Program-made: the position numbers and the translations under genes
Notes under the pieces: model-generated
Told to the model about the DNA's origin: nothing
Seen by the model: the letters and a program-made list of their open reading frames with translations, nothing else
Database searches by the model: none
DNA from: JAVDCA01 sp035293985
Lineage (GTDB): Bacteria > Pseudomonadota > Alphaproteobacteria > Rhizobiales > Xanthobacteraceae
Length of the DNA: 64,000 nt
Assembly (NCBI GenBank): GCA_035293985.1
Contig: DATGLS010000012.1
Span: 186,001 to 250,000 of the forward strand
Reading direction: 5' to 3'
In this document: piece after piece, positions 35,400 through 43,792 of the stretch
Position numbering within the stretch: the first letter of the stretch is position 1
Layout of the letters: each line of letters starts with the position of its first letter

Positions 35400-36806
35400 T
35401 CACCTGCGATTGCCGCCGCACAGTACGATATCGCGGAAGCCATCCACCAGCACAGCGAGATCGCCGTCGCGCGCGGCCCGCGCCGTGGCGAGAAACCTCG
35501 CCTGCACCTCCGCCGTCACGATCCTGCGCGTCGCCGTCACGAACTTCTCCTCGAGCTCCAGCCACGACAGCGGGCTCGTCGCCTCGCCGCGCGGCGCGGT
35601 GACCTCGGAGACGTAGCGCTTCCCGCCGCTCGTGACCGCGACGCGCGCCAACGTCTCCGCCGGAAAGCGTGCGTCAATCGCAGGGTCGAGGCGCAGCGTC
35701 ACCTTGTCGGCGAGCGCCGAGACGTCGGCGCGGAAGAGCGCGGTCTCGTCGAGTGGGAGCAGGGCGCTGCGGCCGACGAGCGCCGCCAACGCCATGCAAT
35801 ATGGAACGCTGTACTGCGCATCGATGAGGTTGGCGGGACGCGTCAGGTTCGAGAGGCGCAGCGCGCCGCTGTAGGTGTCGAGCTCGATGGCGTCGAGCCG
35901 ACCCGGCTCGAGGCCATGCCGCGCGGTCAGGCCGCACAACGCATCGATTGGCGCATGACCATGCCGGCAGCAGGAGTAGAGTTTGAAGTAGGTCCGCGTG
36001 ATGTGCTCCGCCGGCCCGAGCCCGGCGACCGCTTCATCAATGGCATAGAGCTCGCGGCTGTCGAGCATGTTGCGCGGACCCGTGAAGCCACCCGCGGCGA
36101 GCCCGAGCGCCGTGAGCCCGGTCACCGTCGACCACGGGATGCCTTCCTTGACGTCGCTGCCTTCGGGGAAGGGGTGCAGCGGTCCGGCGCCGGAGAACAG
36201 CAGGTTCGGCGCGCTGGCGCCCGCGATCGCGAGGGCATGCGCGATCGTCTCTTGGCTCGCGCCCCGCAGCACGGCCGCCGCGGCGACGACGCCGTAGCAC
36301 GACCACAGGCCGGTGTTGGCATAGAAGCGCCGTGCGGCGCCGACCGTGACGGCCACCTCGTAGCCGATCACGATTGCGCGGATGATGTCGGCCGACGACG
36401 CGCCGGTCTCGGCCGCAACCGCGAGCGCCGCCGGGATGACCGCGGCACCGGGATGGCCGCGCGCCAAGCGGTTGCCGTCGTCGAGGTCGAGCGCCGAGGC
36501 CGCCGCGCTGTTGGCGAAGGCCGCCCCGATGGCGTTGCTGGTCTCGCCCGTGAACCAGACAGGACAACGGCCCGGGCCGATGGTGGCGAGCGCCATCGTG
36601 CGGACGGCGCGCGCGCCTCGATCGTCGAGGCCCACCACGACCGCCGTCGCGAGATCGAGGATGCAGCGCACCGCGGATTGCTCGGCAGTCTTCGACAGTG
36701 TCCCGGCTCGCGCTGCGGTCGCGACGTATTCAGCTATCCGGGCAATTGCTGGAGATGCATCCAAACGCTCCTGTTTGGCATCGGTGTCGACGAGCGGGGC
36801 GCGCAT
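35400..36806 (-). CDS. MmgE/PrpD family protein
   Basis: MmgE/PrpD-family protein, 468 aa from MRAPLVDTDA. Members include 2-methylcitrate dehydratase and iminodisuccinate epimerase. Recognisable segments are AVRCILDLATAVVVGLDD, SNAIGAAFANSAAASALDLDDGNRLARGHPGAAVIPAALAVAAE (about 80-125), GYEVAVTVGAA and FKLYSCCRHGHAPIDAL (about 290). It starts 11 bases after the binding-protein stop, so both share promoter C. A role as epimerase or dehydratase for a substrate-derived intermediate, possibly an iminodisuccinate-like compound, fits the oxidase setting but is inference. Confidence 0.87.
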   Translation of the reverse strand: MRAPLVDTDAKQERLDASPAIARIAEYVATAARAGTLSKTAEQSAVRCILDLATAVVVGLDDRGARAVRTMALATIGPGRCPVWFTGETSNAIGAAFANSAAASALDLDDGNRLARGHPGAAVIPAALAVAAETGASSADIIRAIVIGYEVAVTVGAARRFYANTGLWSCYGVVAAAAVLRGASQETIAHALAIAGASAPNLLFSGAGPLHPFPEGSDVKEGIPWSTVTGLTALGLAAGGFTGPRNMLDSRELYAIDEAVAGLGPAEHITRTYFKLYSCCRHGHAPIDALCGLTARHGLEPGRLDAIELDTYSGALRLSNLTRPANLIDAQYSVPYCMALAALVGRSALLPLDETALFRADVSALADKVTLRLDPAIDARFPAETLARVAVTSGGKRYVSEVTAPRGEATSPLSWLELEEKFVTATRRIVTAEVQARFLATARAARDGDLAVLVDGFRDIVLCGGNRR

Positions 36807-36817
36807 GCTGGGAGCCG

Positions 36818-38371
36818 TCACGGCGGCAGGAGCTTCGTCGCCTCGGTGATCGGCGGCCCGAGGCTCAACGAGCCCTCGAGCTTGTAGCCGAGATCGAGAT
36901 GCTTGCTCTGCGCCCACACCTGCTTGAGGTCGAACAGCGGCACCGCGCAGACATCGTCATGGATCTTGCGCTGCGCTTCCTTCCACAGCGCCAGCTGCTG
37001 TTCCTTGGTGGCCGCCCGGCGCGCGGCCTCGATCTCGTGGTCGGCGACGGCGCAATGCGAGAAGTTCGTCACCCCGGTCGGCGTCCCGACGATCGCGCCA
37101 GAATGGTAGAACTCGCTTAGATAGGTGTCGGCGACGGGGAAGCGCGCCGCACCGTAGAAGACGAGCGCGCTCACGTCCTTGCGGATCTGGCTCTGGTAGG
37201 TCGGGTGGTCGACCACGCTCATCTCGAGCTTGATGCCGACCTTGGCGAGCTGCGCCTGGATGATTTCCATCACCGGCAGCTGCGCCGAGATGTTCGAGAC
37301 CACGACCTTCAGTGTGATGCCGTTGGCGTGGCCCGCTTCCGCCAGCAGCGCCTTCGCCTTCTGCGGGTCGTAGGGATAGAGCCCGGCCGAGCAGTCCTCG
37401 CCGAGATAGCCCGGCGGCACGACCGAGCAGGCGCGCGGACCGACGTCCTTGCCGGCGAAGCGTACCAGGTCGTCGACGTTGATCGCGTAGGCGATCACCT
37501 GGCGGACGCGGATATCGTCGAGCGGCGGGATGGCGCGGTTGATATGCAGCGTGCGCAGCTCGCCGGGATCGAAGATGTCGACCACGGTGTTGGGCCGGCG
37601 CTTCGTCGTATCGACCCAGCGCTGCTCGCGCCGGCCGGCGATGAGCGCGAGCTCGCCCGACGCGAGCGCGAGATCGCGGGCGCTGTCGGCCGGGATCATG
37701 CGATACATGATGCCGTCGAGCTTCGGCCGGCCGCGGAAATAATCCGCGTTGGCGACGAGCCTTACGTATTGCTGCGTCACGTGCTCCGCGAACGCGAACG
37801 GGCCGGTGCCGACCGGATGGGCGCCGAACTTGTCGCCGAGCGCCTCGGCGGCCTTTTTGCTGATGATGTTGCCGCCGTGGTAGTTCGCAACGCGGCCGAG
37901 AAAGCTGGGGTCGGGATATTTGAGATCGATCCGCACCGTGTGGTCGTCGAGCTTCTCGATCTTGTCGATGCCGACGAAATCGGGCGCAAAGGTCGAGCGC
38001 TTCGGATCGGCCGCGCGGGCGAGCGAATAGACCACGTCGTCGGCGGTGAGCTCACCCCATGTGCCGTGAAATTTGACGCCCTTGCGCAGGTGGAACGTCC
38101 AGCTCTTGCCATCCGGCGACCTCTCCCATCTCTCGGCGAGGTCCGGCTCGAGCGTCTTGGGGTCGGCGCTGCCCGGGCGGAAGCGGACCAAGGCATTGTA
38201 GAGCCATCCGACCACCACAACGTCGAAGGTCTGGGTCGCGCGATCCGGATCGAGCGTCGCGATGTCCGAGCCGCCGGCGCTGACCTGCAGGATATTGTCC
38301 GCGGCGAAGGCGGGCGCGGCGCCGAGTGCCAGCAGCAGCGCACAGAAGAACAACCGCCGGATTTTGCTCAC
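36818..38371 (-). CDS. Peptide/opine-type ABC transporter substrate-binding protein (SBP family 5)
   Basis: Periplasmic binding protein, 517 aa, of the DppA/OppA family. It starts at GTG (VSKIRRLFF) with GGGAGAG upstream; the signal peptide ends at APAFAA (about 23). Family landmarks are TLDPDRATQTFDVVVVGWLYNALVRF, LEPDLAERWERSPDGKSWTFHLRKGVKFHGTWGELTADDVVYSL (about 75-118) and GTGPFAF (about 190). It is the only binding protein of this type here and has the same operator as the permease/ATPase operon, so it is very likely its ligand-binding subunit despite the 9-kb separation. Confidence 0.9.
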   Translation of the reverse strand: MSKIRRLFFCALLLALGAAPAFAADNILQVSAGGSDIATLDPDRATQTFDVVVVGWLYNALVRFRPGSADPKTLEPDLAERWERSPDGKSWTFHLRKGVKFHGTWGELTADDVVYSLARAADPKRSTFAPDFVGIDKIEKLDDHTVRIDLKYPDPSFLGRVANYHGGNIISKKAAEALGDKFGAHPVGTGPFAFAEHVTQQYVRLVANADYFRGRPKLDGIMYRMIPADSARDLALASGELALIAGRREQRWVDTTKRRPNTVVDIFDPGELRTLHINRAIPPLDDIRVRQVIAYAINVDDLVRFAGKDVGPRACSVVPPGYLGEDCSAGLYPYDPQKAKALLAEAGHANGITLKVVVSNISAQLPVMEIIQAQLAKVGIKLEMSVVDHPTYQSQIRKDVSALVFYGAARFPVADTYLSEFYHSGAIVGTPTGVTNFSHCAVADHEIEAARRAATKEQQLALWKEAQRKIHDDVCAVPLFDLKQVWAQSKHLDLGYKLEGSLSLGPPITEATKLLPP

Positions 38372-38414
38372 GTTTCTCTCCCTTTGTGCGAAGGGTGAGA
38401 GAGGGCAGGGGTGT

Positions 38415-38456
38415 TGTCAAAGGCTGTTTGTTGGGCGGCCTATTCTGGAGGGTTAT
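38415..38456 (-). promoter_or_regulatory. LysR-box promoter C of the binding-protein gene
   Basis: Minus strand: box ATAACCCTCCAGAAT (38456-38442), exactly 20 bases, then TTTGACA with consensus -35 TTGACA (38420-38415). No good -10 is visible. The spacing is identical to promoters A and B although the 20 intervening bases are not conserved, which argues for selection on the box and its distance. Confidence 0.7.
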
Positions 38457-38507
38457 ACCCTGGCGACGCACGACGTCCACACTGCACGCGCAGCAACTCG
38501 GTCGGCT

Positions 38508-38537
38508 ATGTGGCGGCGACTGCCGTCGCCGCCACAT
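38508..38537 (-). terminator. Strong stem-loop downstream of the small exported protein
   Basis: Perfect 13-bp arms ATGTGGCGGCGAC (38508-38520) and GTCGCCGCCACAT (38525-38537) with a 4-base loop, 35 bases past the stop of the minus-strand small gene. There is no U-tract, so it is either a non-canonical terminator or a 3'-end stabiliser. Confidence 0.4.
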
Positions 38538-38558
38538 GGCCAGCGATCGCGTGCGCGA

Positions 38559-38585
38559 TCACATGGTCCCAGTCACATGGTCCCA
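38559..38585. repeat. Tandem 13-bp duplication at a gene's 3' end
   Basis: TCACATGGTCCCA occurs twice (38559-38571 and 38573-38585), separated by one base. The second copy includes the stop codon and last codons of the small exported protein gene, so the duplication probably occurred at that gene's end. Confidence 0.55.
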
Positions 38586-38857
38586 TTCTGCCGGATCTCC
38601 CCGATCGTCTTCGGGTCCTTGAGCAGATAGAGCTTGCCGCCGCTGCGGTAGACCATCGCGCCGCTCGGCAGCGCCTGCGCGTGGCTCATCATCACCGTGT
38701 CGCCGGCGGCGCTCAGCGCCATCTCGTGAAACTTGCCATCGGCGCCGATGAACATCACGTGCCGCTCTTCCGACAGCTGGAAGTCGACCGCCTGCGCAGC
38801 CGTTGCGCCGAGGATGCCGGCAACGCCGACCGCGAGAGCCAATTTCGACAACGACAT
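38573..38857 (-). CDS. Small exported protein of unknown function
   Basis: Short protein of 94 aa with a clear signal peptide (MSLSKLALAVGVAGILGATAAQA, cleavage near residue 23) and AAGGAG 7 bases before the ATG, so it is a real gene. The mature part reads VDFQLSEERHVMFIGADGKFHEMALS, then AGDTVMMSHAQALPSGAMVYRSGGKLYLLKDPK, a beta-rich pattern with no motif I recognise. It contains no cysteine. It is monocistronic, flanked by a strong 3' hairpin, and next to a LysR gene. Periplasmic location is the only firm prediction. Confidence 0.75.
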   Translation of the reverse strand: MSLSKLALAVGVAGILGATAAQAVDFQLSEERHVMFIGADGKFHEMALSAAGDTVMMSHAQALPSGAMVYRSGGKLYLLKDPKTIGEIRQNGTM

Positions 38858-39082
38858 GGGAATCTCCTTGTTGGTTATGGCCATCCACCCGGATGACCGT
38901 GAAGGGTGCGATCTCGAGGGTCTGGTCCGGCCGCGCCTGAATTGCGAACGGCGGGCCGCTTGATGACCGCGTCGGTTCGGTACCAAACCGCGATTTCGCC
39001 GGGAAATATCGTGTTTCTATCGAGACAATGTCGTACGGCTATGCCGCCTGGGCTGTCGGCGCGAAATCGAGATCGTTCGCCG

Positions 39083-40030
39083 TCAACAACGTCCGGCGAC
39101 GTCGTCCGCGGCCGTCGTCTCGCTGGCCCTGCGGGCCGCGATTGCCGGCTGCCCCAGCCATTGCGTCCGCATCGCCTCGCGCACGAAGGCCCCGACCGCC
39201 GGCGAGTGCGGCCGGCCGCGCACCGTGACGAGGTTGACCTCGCGCCAGAACTCGGGATCGACGGCAGGGCGCGCCACGACATCCGAACGGTCGACGCAGA
39301 ACTCCGGCATGAAGCCGAACCCAAGGCCGGCCGCGATCATCGACAGGATCCAGTCGTCCCGCTCGCTGCGGTAGATCATCTTCACGTGCGCGCCGTGCTC
39401 GCGCCAGATCGGTCCCGCATAGCCGTTGAACTCGCAATTGATGCGATTGAGGTAGCATTCGCCGTCGAGCTCGCGGACCGGGATGGCGTTGAGCCGCGCC
39501 AGCCGGTGCTGCGGGTTGACCACGAACATCATCTGCTCGCGGAACAGCGGCATGTAGTGAAGCCGGTCGTCCTTCTGGTCGCCCGCCAGGCAATAGACTG
39601 CCAGCTCCAGCTCACCCTTGATCAGCTGCTCCTGCAGCAGGCCGGCCCGGGCATCGGCGAGCTGCAGCTCGAGCCCTTGATGGCGCGAGTGGACGGCACC
39701 GATGAGATCGACGAGATGCCGCGGCGAGACCGTGCACATGATCCCGAGCCTGAGGACGTTGTGCTCGAGGCGGCCGAAATTGCCGGCCAGCTCCTTGACG
39801 CGCTGGCTCTGCTGGTAGACCTCGGTCAGATACGGCAGCACCATGCTGCCGAGCTCGGAGAGGTGCGTGTTCGCGCGCTCACGGTGAAACAGCGGGCCGC
39901 CCAGCTCCTCCTCGAGCTGCTTGATCGCCCGCGTCAGGGATGGCTGGGCGACGTTGCACCGCTCCGCCGCGCGGGTGAAGTTCAGCTCCTGAGAGACCGC
40001 CAGAAAGTAGCGGACCTGGTGCATTTCCAT
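39083..40030 (-). CDS. LysR-family transcriptional regulator
   Basis: LysR-type regulator, 315 aa. The N-terminal domain is MEMHQVRYFLAVSQELNFTRAAERCNVAQPSLTRAIKQLEEELGGPLFHRER, the well-conserved form seen in OxyR/CynR/CbbR-like proteins, followed by an effector domain (LRLGIMCTVSPRHLVDLIG). The C-terminus is Arg/Ala-rich. No gene is divergent from it: a 234-bp spacer with no evident ORF separates it from the tail of the GMC oxidoreductase. Its target is unknown; the GMC gene is the nearest candidate. LysR T-N11-A sites were not obvious in the spacer. Confidence 0.92.
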   Translation of the reverse strand: MEMHQVRYFLAVSQELNFTRAAERCNVAQPSLTRAIKQLEEELGGPLFHRERANTHLSELGSMVLPYLTEVYQQSQRVKELAGNFGRLEHNVLRLGIMCTVSPRHLVDLIGAVHSRHQGLELQLADARAGLLQEQLIKGELELAVYCLAGDQKDDRLHYMPLFREQMMFVVNPQHRLARLNAIPVRELDGECYLNRINCEFNGYAGPIWREHGAHVKMIYRSERDDWILSMIAAGLGFGFMPEFCVDRSDVVARPAVDPEFWREVNLVTVRGRPHSPAVGAFVREAMRTQWLGQPAIAARRASETTAADDVAGRC

Positions 40031-40264
40031 GTAGGGCCCTCGTGACGCCGCAGCCGCGTCGCGTTGGCGTCCGCGGCTGCATTGCGACGATAGTGCTAAC
40101 CCAACAGCACGCGACGGGAAAGGTCGCGGGGTGGGACGCCATCGAGCTTCTCCGGCTTGCCCTATCCACGCCGCGAGCCGACACCGCGCATTTCGTCGGC
40201 CCGGCGCTTGCCGATGCGGAGCCGGCGCGCCGTCGGTGGGCGCCAGGGCTCCGCGGGCGGGCGC

Positions 40265-41863
40265 TCATGACCGCAGGATGCGCGCGGCCGCATGCTCGCC
40301 GATCATGAGCGTCGGCGCGTTGGTGTTGGCGGACGTGATGGTCGGCATCACCGAGGCGTCGGCGACCCGCAGACGCGACACGCCGCGCACGCGCAAATCC
40401 GGATCGACGACGCAGGCATCGTCCGATCCCATCCGGCAGGTGCCGCTCGCATGAAATACGGTGCCGCCGTGGCCGCGGACGAAATCGAGTATCTCCTGAT
40501 CGGAGCGCACCGATGCGCCCGGCAGCACCTCGCTGTCCCACAGATCGCGAAACGCCGGCTGCGCGTGAATGTCGCGCAGCACCTTGACGCCTTCGACCGT
40601 CGTCTTGCGATCGATGTCCGCCGCCAGATAGTTGGGCGCGATTTCGGGCTGCGCGAACGGATCCGCTGAGCGAATGCGCACATGGCCGGTCGATGCCGGG
40701 TGGCACTGCCAGAACGACGTCGTGAACCCGGAATAGCGATGCAGCGGCTCGCCAGGCATGTCGACCGATAACGGCATGACGTTGAACTGGATGTCCGGAC
40801 GCCCCGGCCCTGCATACCGCGTCATGGCGCCGCCGCCGACCTGGCCGGCGCCGACCGTCAACGGCCCGCGTCCGCGGATGGCCCAATCCAGGGCCATGGC
40901 GACGAGCTTGTGCGGATTGCGCACGTCGTCATTGAGGGATCGCCGCGCCTTGAGGCGCACGATCGAGCGCGCCTGATAGTGATCCTGCAGATTGGCGCCG
41001 ACGGCCGGCACATCGGCGACCACCGCTATGCCGAGGCGCCGCAGGTGGGCGGCGTCGCCGATTCCGGACAGCTGCAGCAGCTGGGGCGATTGCACCGCGC
41101 CCGCCGCCAGCACGACCTCGCGGTCGGCATGGGCGACGCGGCGATCGCCGTTCGCCACGTACTCGACGCCCACCGCGGTGCTGCCGTTGCAAATGACGCG
41201 CGTCGCGTGGGCACGGGTCAGAATCGTCAAGTTCGCGCGATGCCTGATCGGCCGCAGGAAGGCGGCGGCCGCGCTCGATCGCCAGCGGCGCCCGATGCTG
41301 AGCTGATAGGCGCCGACCCCATAGGTCGTCTCACCATTGAAGTCGCGATTGCGCGGCAGGCCATATTGGACCGCCGCGTCGAGCCAGGCGCGGCAATACG
41401 GGTGGTCGTTGCGCAGATCCGACACGTCGAGCTCGCCCAGGGCGCCGCGCAACTGCGATGGCTCGCCGGCGTGGCGCTCGATCCGCTTGAAGTGGGGCAA
41501 AACGGCGCTCCAGCCCCAGCCGGCCGCCCCGCGCCCCTCCCAGTCGTCGAAGTCCTCGTGCTGGCCGCGAATGAAGATCAGCCCGTTGATCGAGCTCGAT
41601 CCGCCGAGGATGCGGCCGCGCGGCCAGGCGATCGCGCGCCCGGCCGTTCCGTCGCAGGCTTGCGTCTCGAAGATGCGCGAAAAGCGCGCGTCGTAGATGG
41701 TGCGGAAATAGCCGACCGGAAGCTTCAGCCAGAAACTCGTGTCGCGCCCGCCGGCCTCGAGCAGCAGGACGCGGCAGGCCGGATCGGCCGAGAGCCGATT
41801 GGCGAGCACGCAGCCGGCCGAGCCGCCGCCGACGACGATGTAGTCGTACCCCTGCGCGCCCAT
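40265..41863 (-). CDS. GMC-family oxidoreductase (choline/alcohol dehydrogenase-like)
   Basis: FAD-dependent glucose-methanol-choline oxidoreductase, 532 aa. N-terminal FAD motif YIVVGGGSAGCVLANRLS (about 7-24), then WPRGRILGGSSSINGLIFIRG (about 80-100, GMC signature 1) and GAVQSPQLLQLSGIG (about 256, signature 2). The active-site region reads VFHASGTCRMG (about 468), and the C-terminal segment NTNAPTLMIGEHAA has Asn where some members have a second His, as in choline-dehydrogenase-like enzymes. It oxidises a primary alcohol. It is divergent from a GntR regulator and probably repressed by it. The alcohol is unknown. Confidence 0.92.
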   Translation of the reverse strand: MGAQGYDYIVVGGGSAGCVLANRLSADPACRVLLLEAGGRDTSFWLKLPVGYFRTIYDARFSRIFETQACDGTAGRAIAWPRGRILGGSSSINGLIFIRGQHEDFDDWEGRGAAGWGWSAVLPHFKRIERHAGEPSQLRGALGELDVSDLRNDHPYCRAWLDAAVQYGLPRNRDFNGETTYGVGAYQLSIGRRWRSSAAAAFLRPIRHRANLTILTRAHATRVICNGSTAVGVEYVANGDRRVAHADREVVLAAGAVQSPQLLQLSGIGDAAHLRRLGIAVVADVPAVGANLQDHYQARSIVRLKARRSLNDDVRNPHKLVAMALDWAIRGRGPLTVGAGQVGGGAMTRYAGPGRPDIQFNVMPLSVDMPGEPLHRYSGFTTSFWQCHPASTGHVRIRSADPFAQPEIAPNYLAADIDRKTTVEGVKVLRDIHAQPAFRDLWDSEVLPGASVRSDQEILDFVRGHGGTVFHASGTCRMGSDDACVVDPDLRVRGVSRLRVADASVMPTITSANTNAPTLMIGEHAAARILRS

Positions 41864-41914
41864 TCGGTTGCGGTTCTCCGTCGGTCCCTGTGACCAGAAA
41901 CACCTTGTAGTCCG

Positions 41915-41936
41915 AACGTCCTATATATAGGATGTT
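41915..41936. promoter_or_regulatory. Palindromic GntR operator candidate between GMC and GntR genes
   Basis: CCTATATATAGG (41920-41931) is a perfect 12-bp palindrome extending to a 22-bp dyad AACnTCCTATA/TATAGGAnGTT with one mismatched pair. It lies in the divergent spacer and covers a potential earlier ATG (41932) of the GntR gene. Position and symmetry fit autoregulation and control of the GMC gene. Confidence 0.6.
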
Positions 41937-41967
41937 TAGCGCAGGCAAGGTGAAGACGAAGGACGTC

Positions 41968-42705
41968 ATGGCCGAGACCGGGCACCGCATCTTCGGGTCG
42001 ACGCCGATCCCGCGCTACGTGCAGCTCGCCGAGCTCTTTCGCCAGCGCATGGACCGCGGCGAGTGGGCGCCGGGCGCGACGCTGCCGTCGATCGACGAGC
42101 TGATGGCGCAGTTCGACGTCGCCCGCGTCACCATACGCCAGGCCATCGGCCTGCTCGCCGATGAAGGCCTGCTGTCGCCGCAGCGCGGGCGCGGCACGTT
42201 CGTCACCGACAAGGCCGGTGCGCGCCGGCAGCTGCGCGTGCAGACCACGCTCGCCGACCTGGTCGAGATGTATCGCGGCGACCGCCCGGACCATTCGACG
42301 ATCGAGGAGTCGACTGCCAGTCCGGTCATCAACGCGGGCGAGGGCATCGGCGCGCCGAAATACTTCCATATGCGCCGCGTGCACGCGCGCGACGGCGAAC
42401 GCTACTGCGTCATCTCGATGTACATCGACTATCGGGTGTTCCGCCGGGCGCCAAGCCGGTTGCGTCGCGAGCTGGTGCTGCCGGTGCTGACCTCGCTGCC
42501 GAGCGTGAAGATCGCGTCGGGCCGCCAGACGCTCACGATCGGGAAGGCCGACGTCGAGACGTCGCGTCTGCTCGGCATCCCGGTGAACGCGCCGATCGCG
42601 GAGGTGCGCCGCGTCCTCTGCGCCGCCGACCGGACGATCATCTATCTCGCCGACGTCAGCTATCGCGGCGACTACATTCACCTGGAAATGGATCTGAAGC
42701 CGTGA
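41968..42705 (+). CDS. GntR/HutC-family transcriptional regulator
   Basis: GntR regulator of the HutC subfamily, 245 aa. The winged-helix domain YVQLAELFRQRMDRGEWAPGATLPSIDELMAQFDVARVTIRQAIGLLADEGLLSPQRGRGTFV lies at about 17-80; the C-terminal UTRA domain (YFHMRRVHARDGERYCVISMYIDYRVF) binds a small effector. ATG 41968 is preferred: GAAGGA lies 4 bases upstream, and the earlier ATG at 41932 overlaps the operator palindrome. It is upstream of, and on the same strand as, a Bug/sulfatase pair and divergent from the GMC gene, so it may control both. Confidence 0.9.
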   Translation: MAETGHRIFGSTPIPRYVQLAELFRQRMDRGEWAPGATLPSIDELMAQFDVARVTIRQAIGLLADEGLLSPQRGRGTFVTDKAGARRQLRVQTTLADLVEMYRGDRPDHSTIEESTASPVINAGEGIGAPKYFHMRRVHARDGERYCVISMYIDYRVFRRAPSRLRRELVLPVLTSLPSVKIASGRQTLTIGKADVETSRLLGIPVNAPIAEVRRVLCAADRTIIYLADVSYRGDYIHLEMDLKP

Positions 42706-42786
42706 CGGGGAGCCTCATGTGCATGCTCGCGCGGCCGACGGCGACGTGTTTTCCGGCAATGACATGAATCGAATGGGAGCGCCCTC

Positions 42787-43782
42787 ATGAATTGTCGCAA
42801 CTTTCCCCATGTCAGGCATCTGCTCACGCGGCACGTCATCGCGATCGTCTGCGCGATGCTGGCCGCAACCGGGGCGGCCAGCGCCCAGTACCCGAGCCGC
42901 GTCATCAAGCTCATCGTCCCATATCCGCCGGCCGGCGTCGTCGACATCACCGGGCGGCTGCTCGCCGAGCGCCTGCAAGGACAGCTGCACGCCACCGTGA
43001 TCGTCGACAATCGGGTCGGCGCCGCGGGGACCATAGGCGCTGGCTTCGTCGCCAGGGCCGCGGCCGATGGATACACCCTGCTTCTCACCGGCGCCGCAAC
43101 GCAAACCTTCGCGCCCTCCTTGTCCAAGGTGCTGCCGTACAACCCGCTCACCGATTTCGTGCCGATCACCCAGATCACCGACGGCACGCTGGGCCTCGTC
43201 GTGCCGGTCGAGTCGAGCATCAAGGATCTCGCCGGCTTCGTGACCGCGATGAAAGCGCGGGGCCGGGACAGCAACTACGCCAGCAACGGCTACGGCACCT
43301 ACCCGCATCTCGCGATGGAGCTGCTGAAGCAGTCGACCGGCATCGAGATGACCAACGTGCCGTTTCGCGGCGGCAACGAGGCGATGACGGCGCTGCTCGG
43401 CGGACAGGTGCAAGTGTCGCTCAACCACCTGCCGGTCATTCTTCCGCTGGTCCGGGGCGGGAAGCTTCGTGTGCTGGCGACGTCGGGAATGAAACGATCG
43501 CCGCTCCTGCCCGACGTGCCGACGCTGAAGGAATCGGGCTACGACGTCGTGGCGTCGGTCTGGTTCGGCTTGTTCGCGCCGGCCGGGACGCCGCGAAGCA
43601 TCGTCGAGCAGATCTCGGCCGCGGTCGCGCGTGCCGCGCAAGATCCGGTGCTGAAGAGCAAGCTGTTGGCGCAGGGCGACGAGGTGAGGGCCGAGGGCCC
43701 GGACAAGTTTCTCGCGCTCGAGAAGAGCGAGCTGCAGAAGTGGGCGCCGGTGATCGCCAAGGCCGGCATCGTCTCCAACTGA
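42787..43782 (+). CDS. Bug/TctC-family binding protein
   Basis: Fifth Bug-family binding protein, 331 aa. A longer signal peptide (MNCRNFPHVRHLLTRHVIAIVCAMLAATGAASAQ, cleavage near 33) precedes YPSRVIKLIVPYPPAGVVDITGR. The usual GG in the binding loop is replaced by PAG. ADGYTLLLTG and NVPFRGGNEAMTALLGG are further signatures. It is separated by 10 bases from a sulfatase-family gene, so the two are co-transcribed, suggesting the ligand is a sulfo- or phospho-ester or its product. GGGAG is 7 bases before the ATG. Confidence 0.92.
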   Translation: MNCRNFPHVRHLLTRHVIAIVCAMLAATGAASAQYPSRVIKLIVPYPPAGVVDITGRLLAERLQGQLHATVIVDNRVGAAGTIGAGFVARAAADGYTLLLTGAATQTFAPSLSKVLPYNPLTDFVPITQITDGTLGLVVPVESSIKDLAGFVTAMKARGRDSNYASNGYGTYPHLAMELLKQSTGIEMTNVPFRGGNEAMTALLGGQVQVSLNHLPVILPLVRGGKLRVLATSGMKRSPLLPDVPTLKESGYDVVASVWFGLFAPAGTPRSIVEQISAAVARAAQDPVLKSKLLAQGDEVRAEGPDKFLALEKSELQKWAPVIAKAGIVSN

Positions 43783-43792
43783 CCCGCCGAGC

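Noticed and set aside
38508..38537. Possible riboregulator or small RNA gene
   Set aside because: Only an isolated hairpin is visible, with no promoter and no U-tract; recorded as a terminator candidate instead.
40031..40264. Small gene in the spacer between LysR and the GMC oxidoreductase
   Set aside because: The open frames there lack a ribosome-binding site and have shadow-like composition; no repeat or clear operator was seen either.
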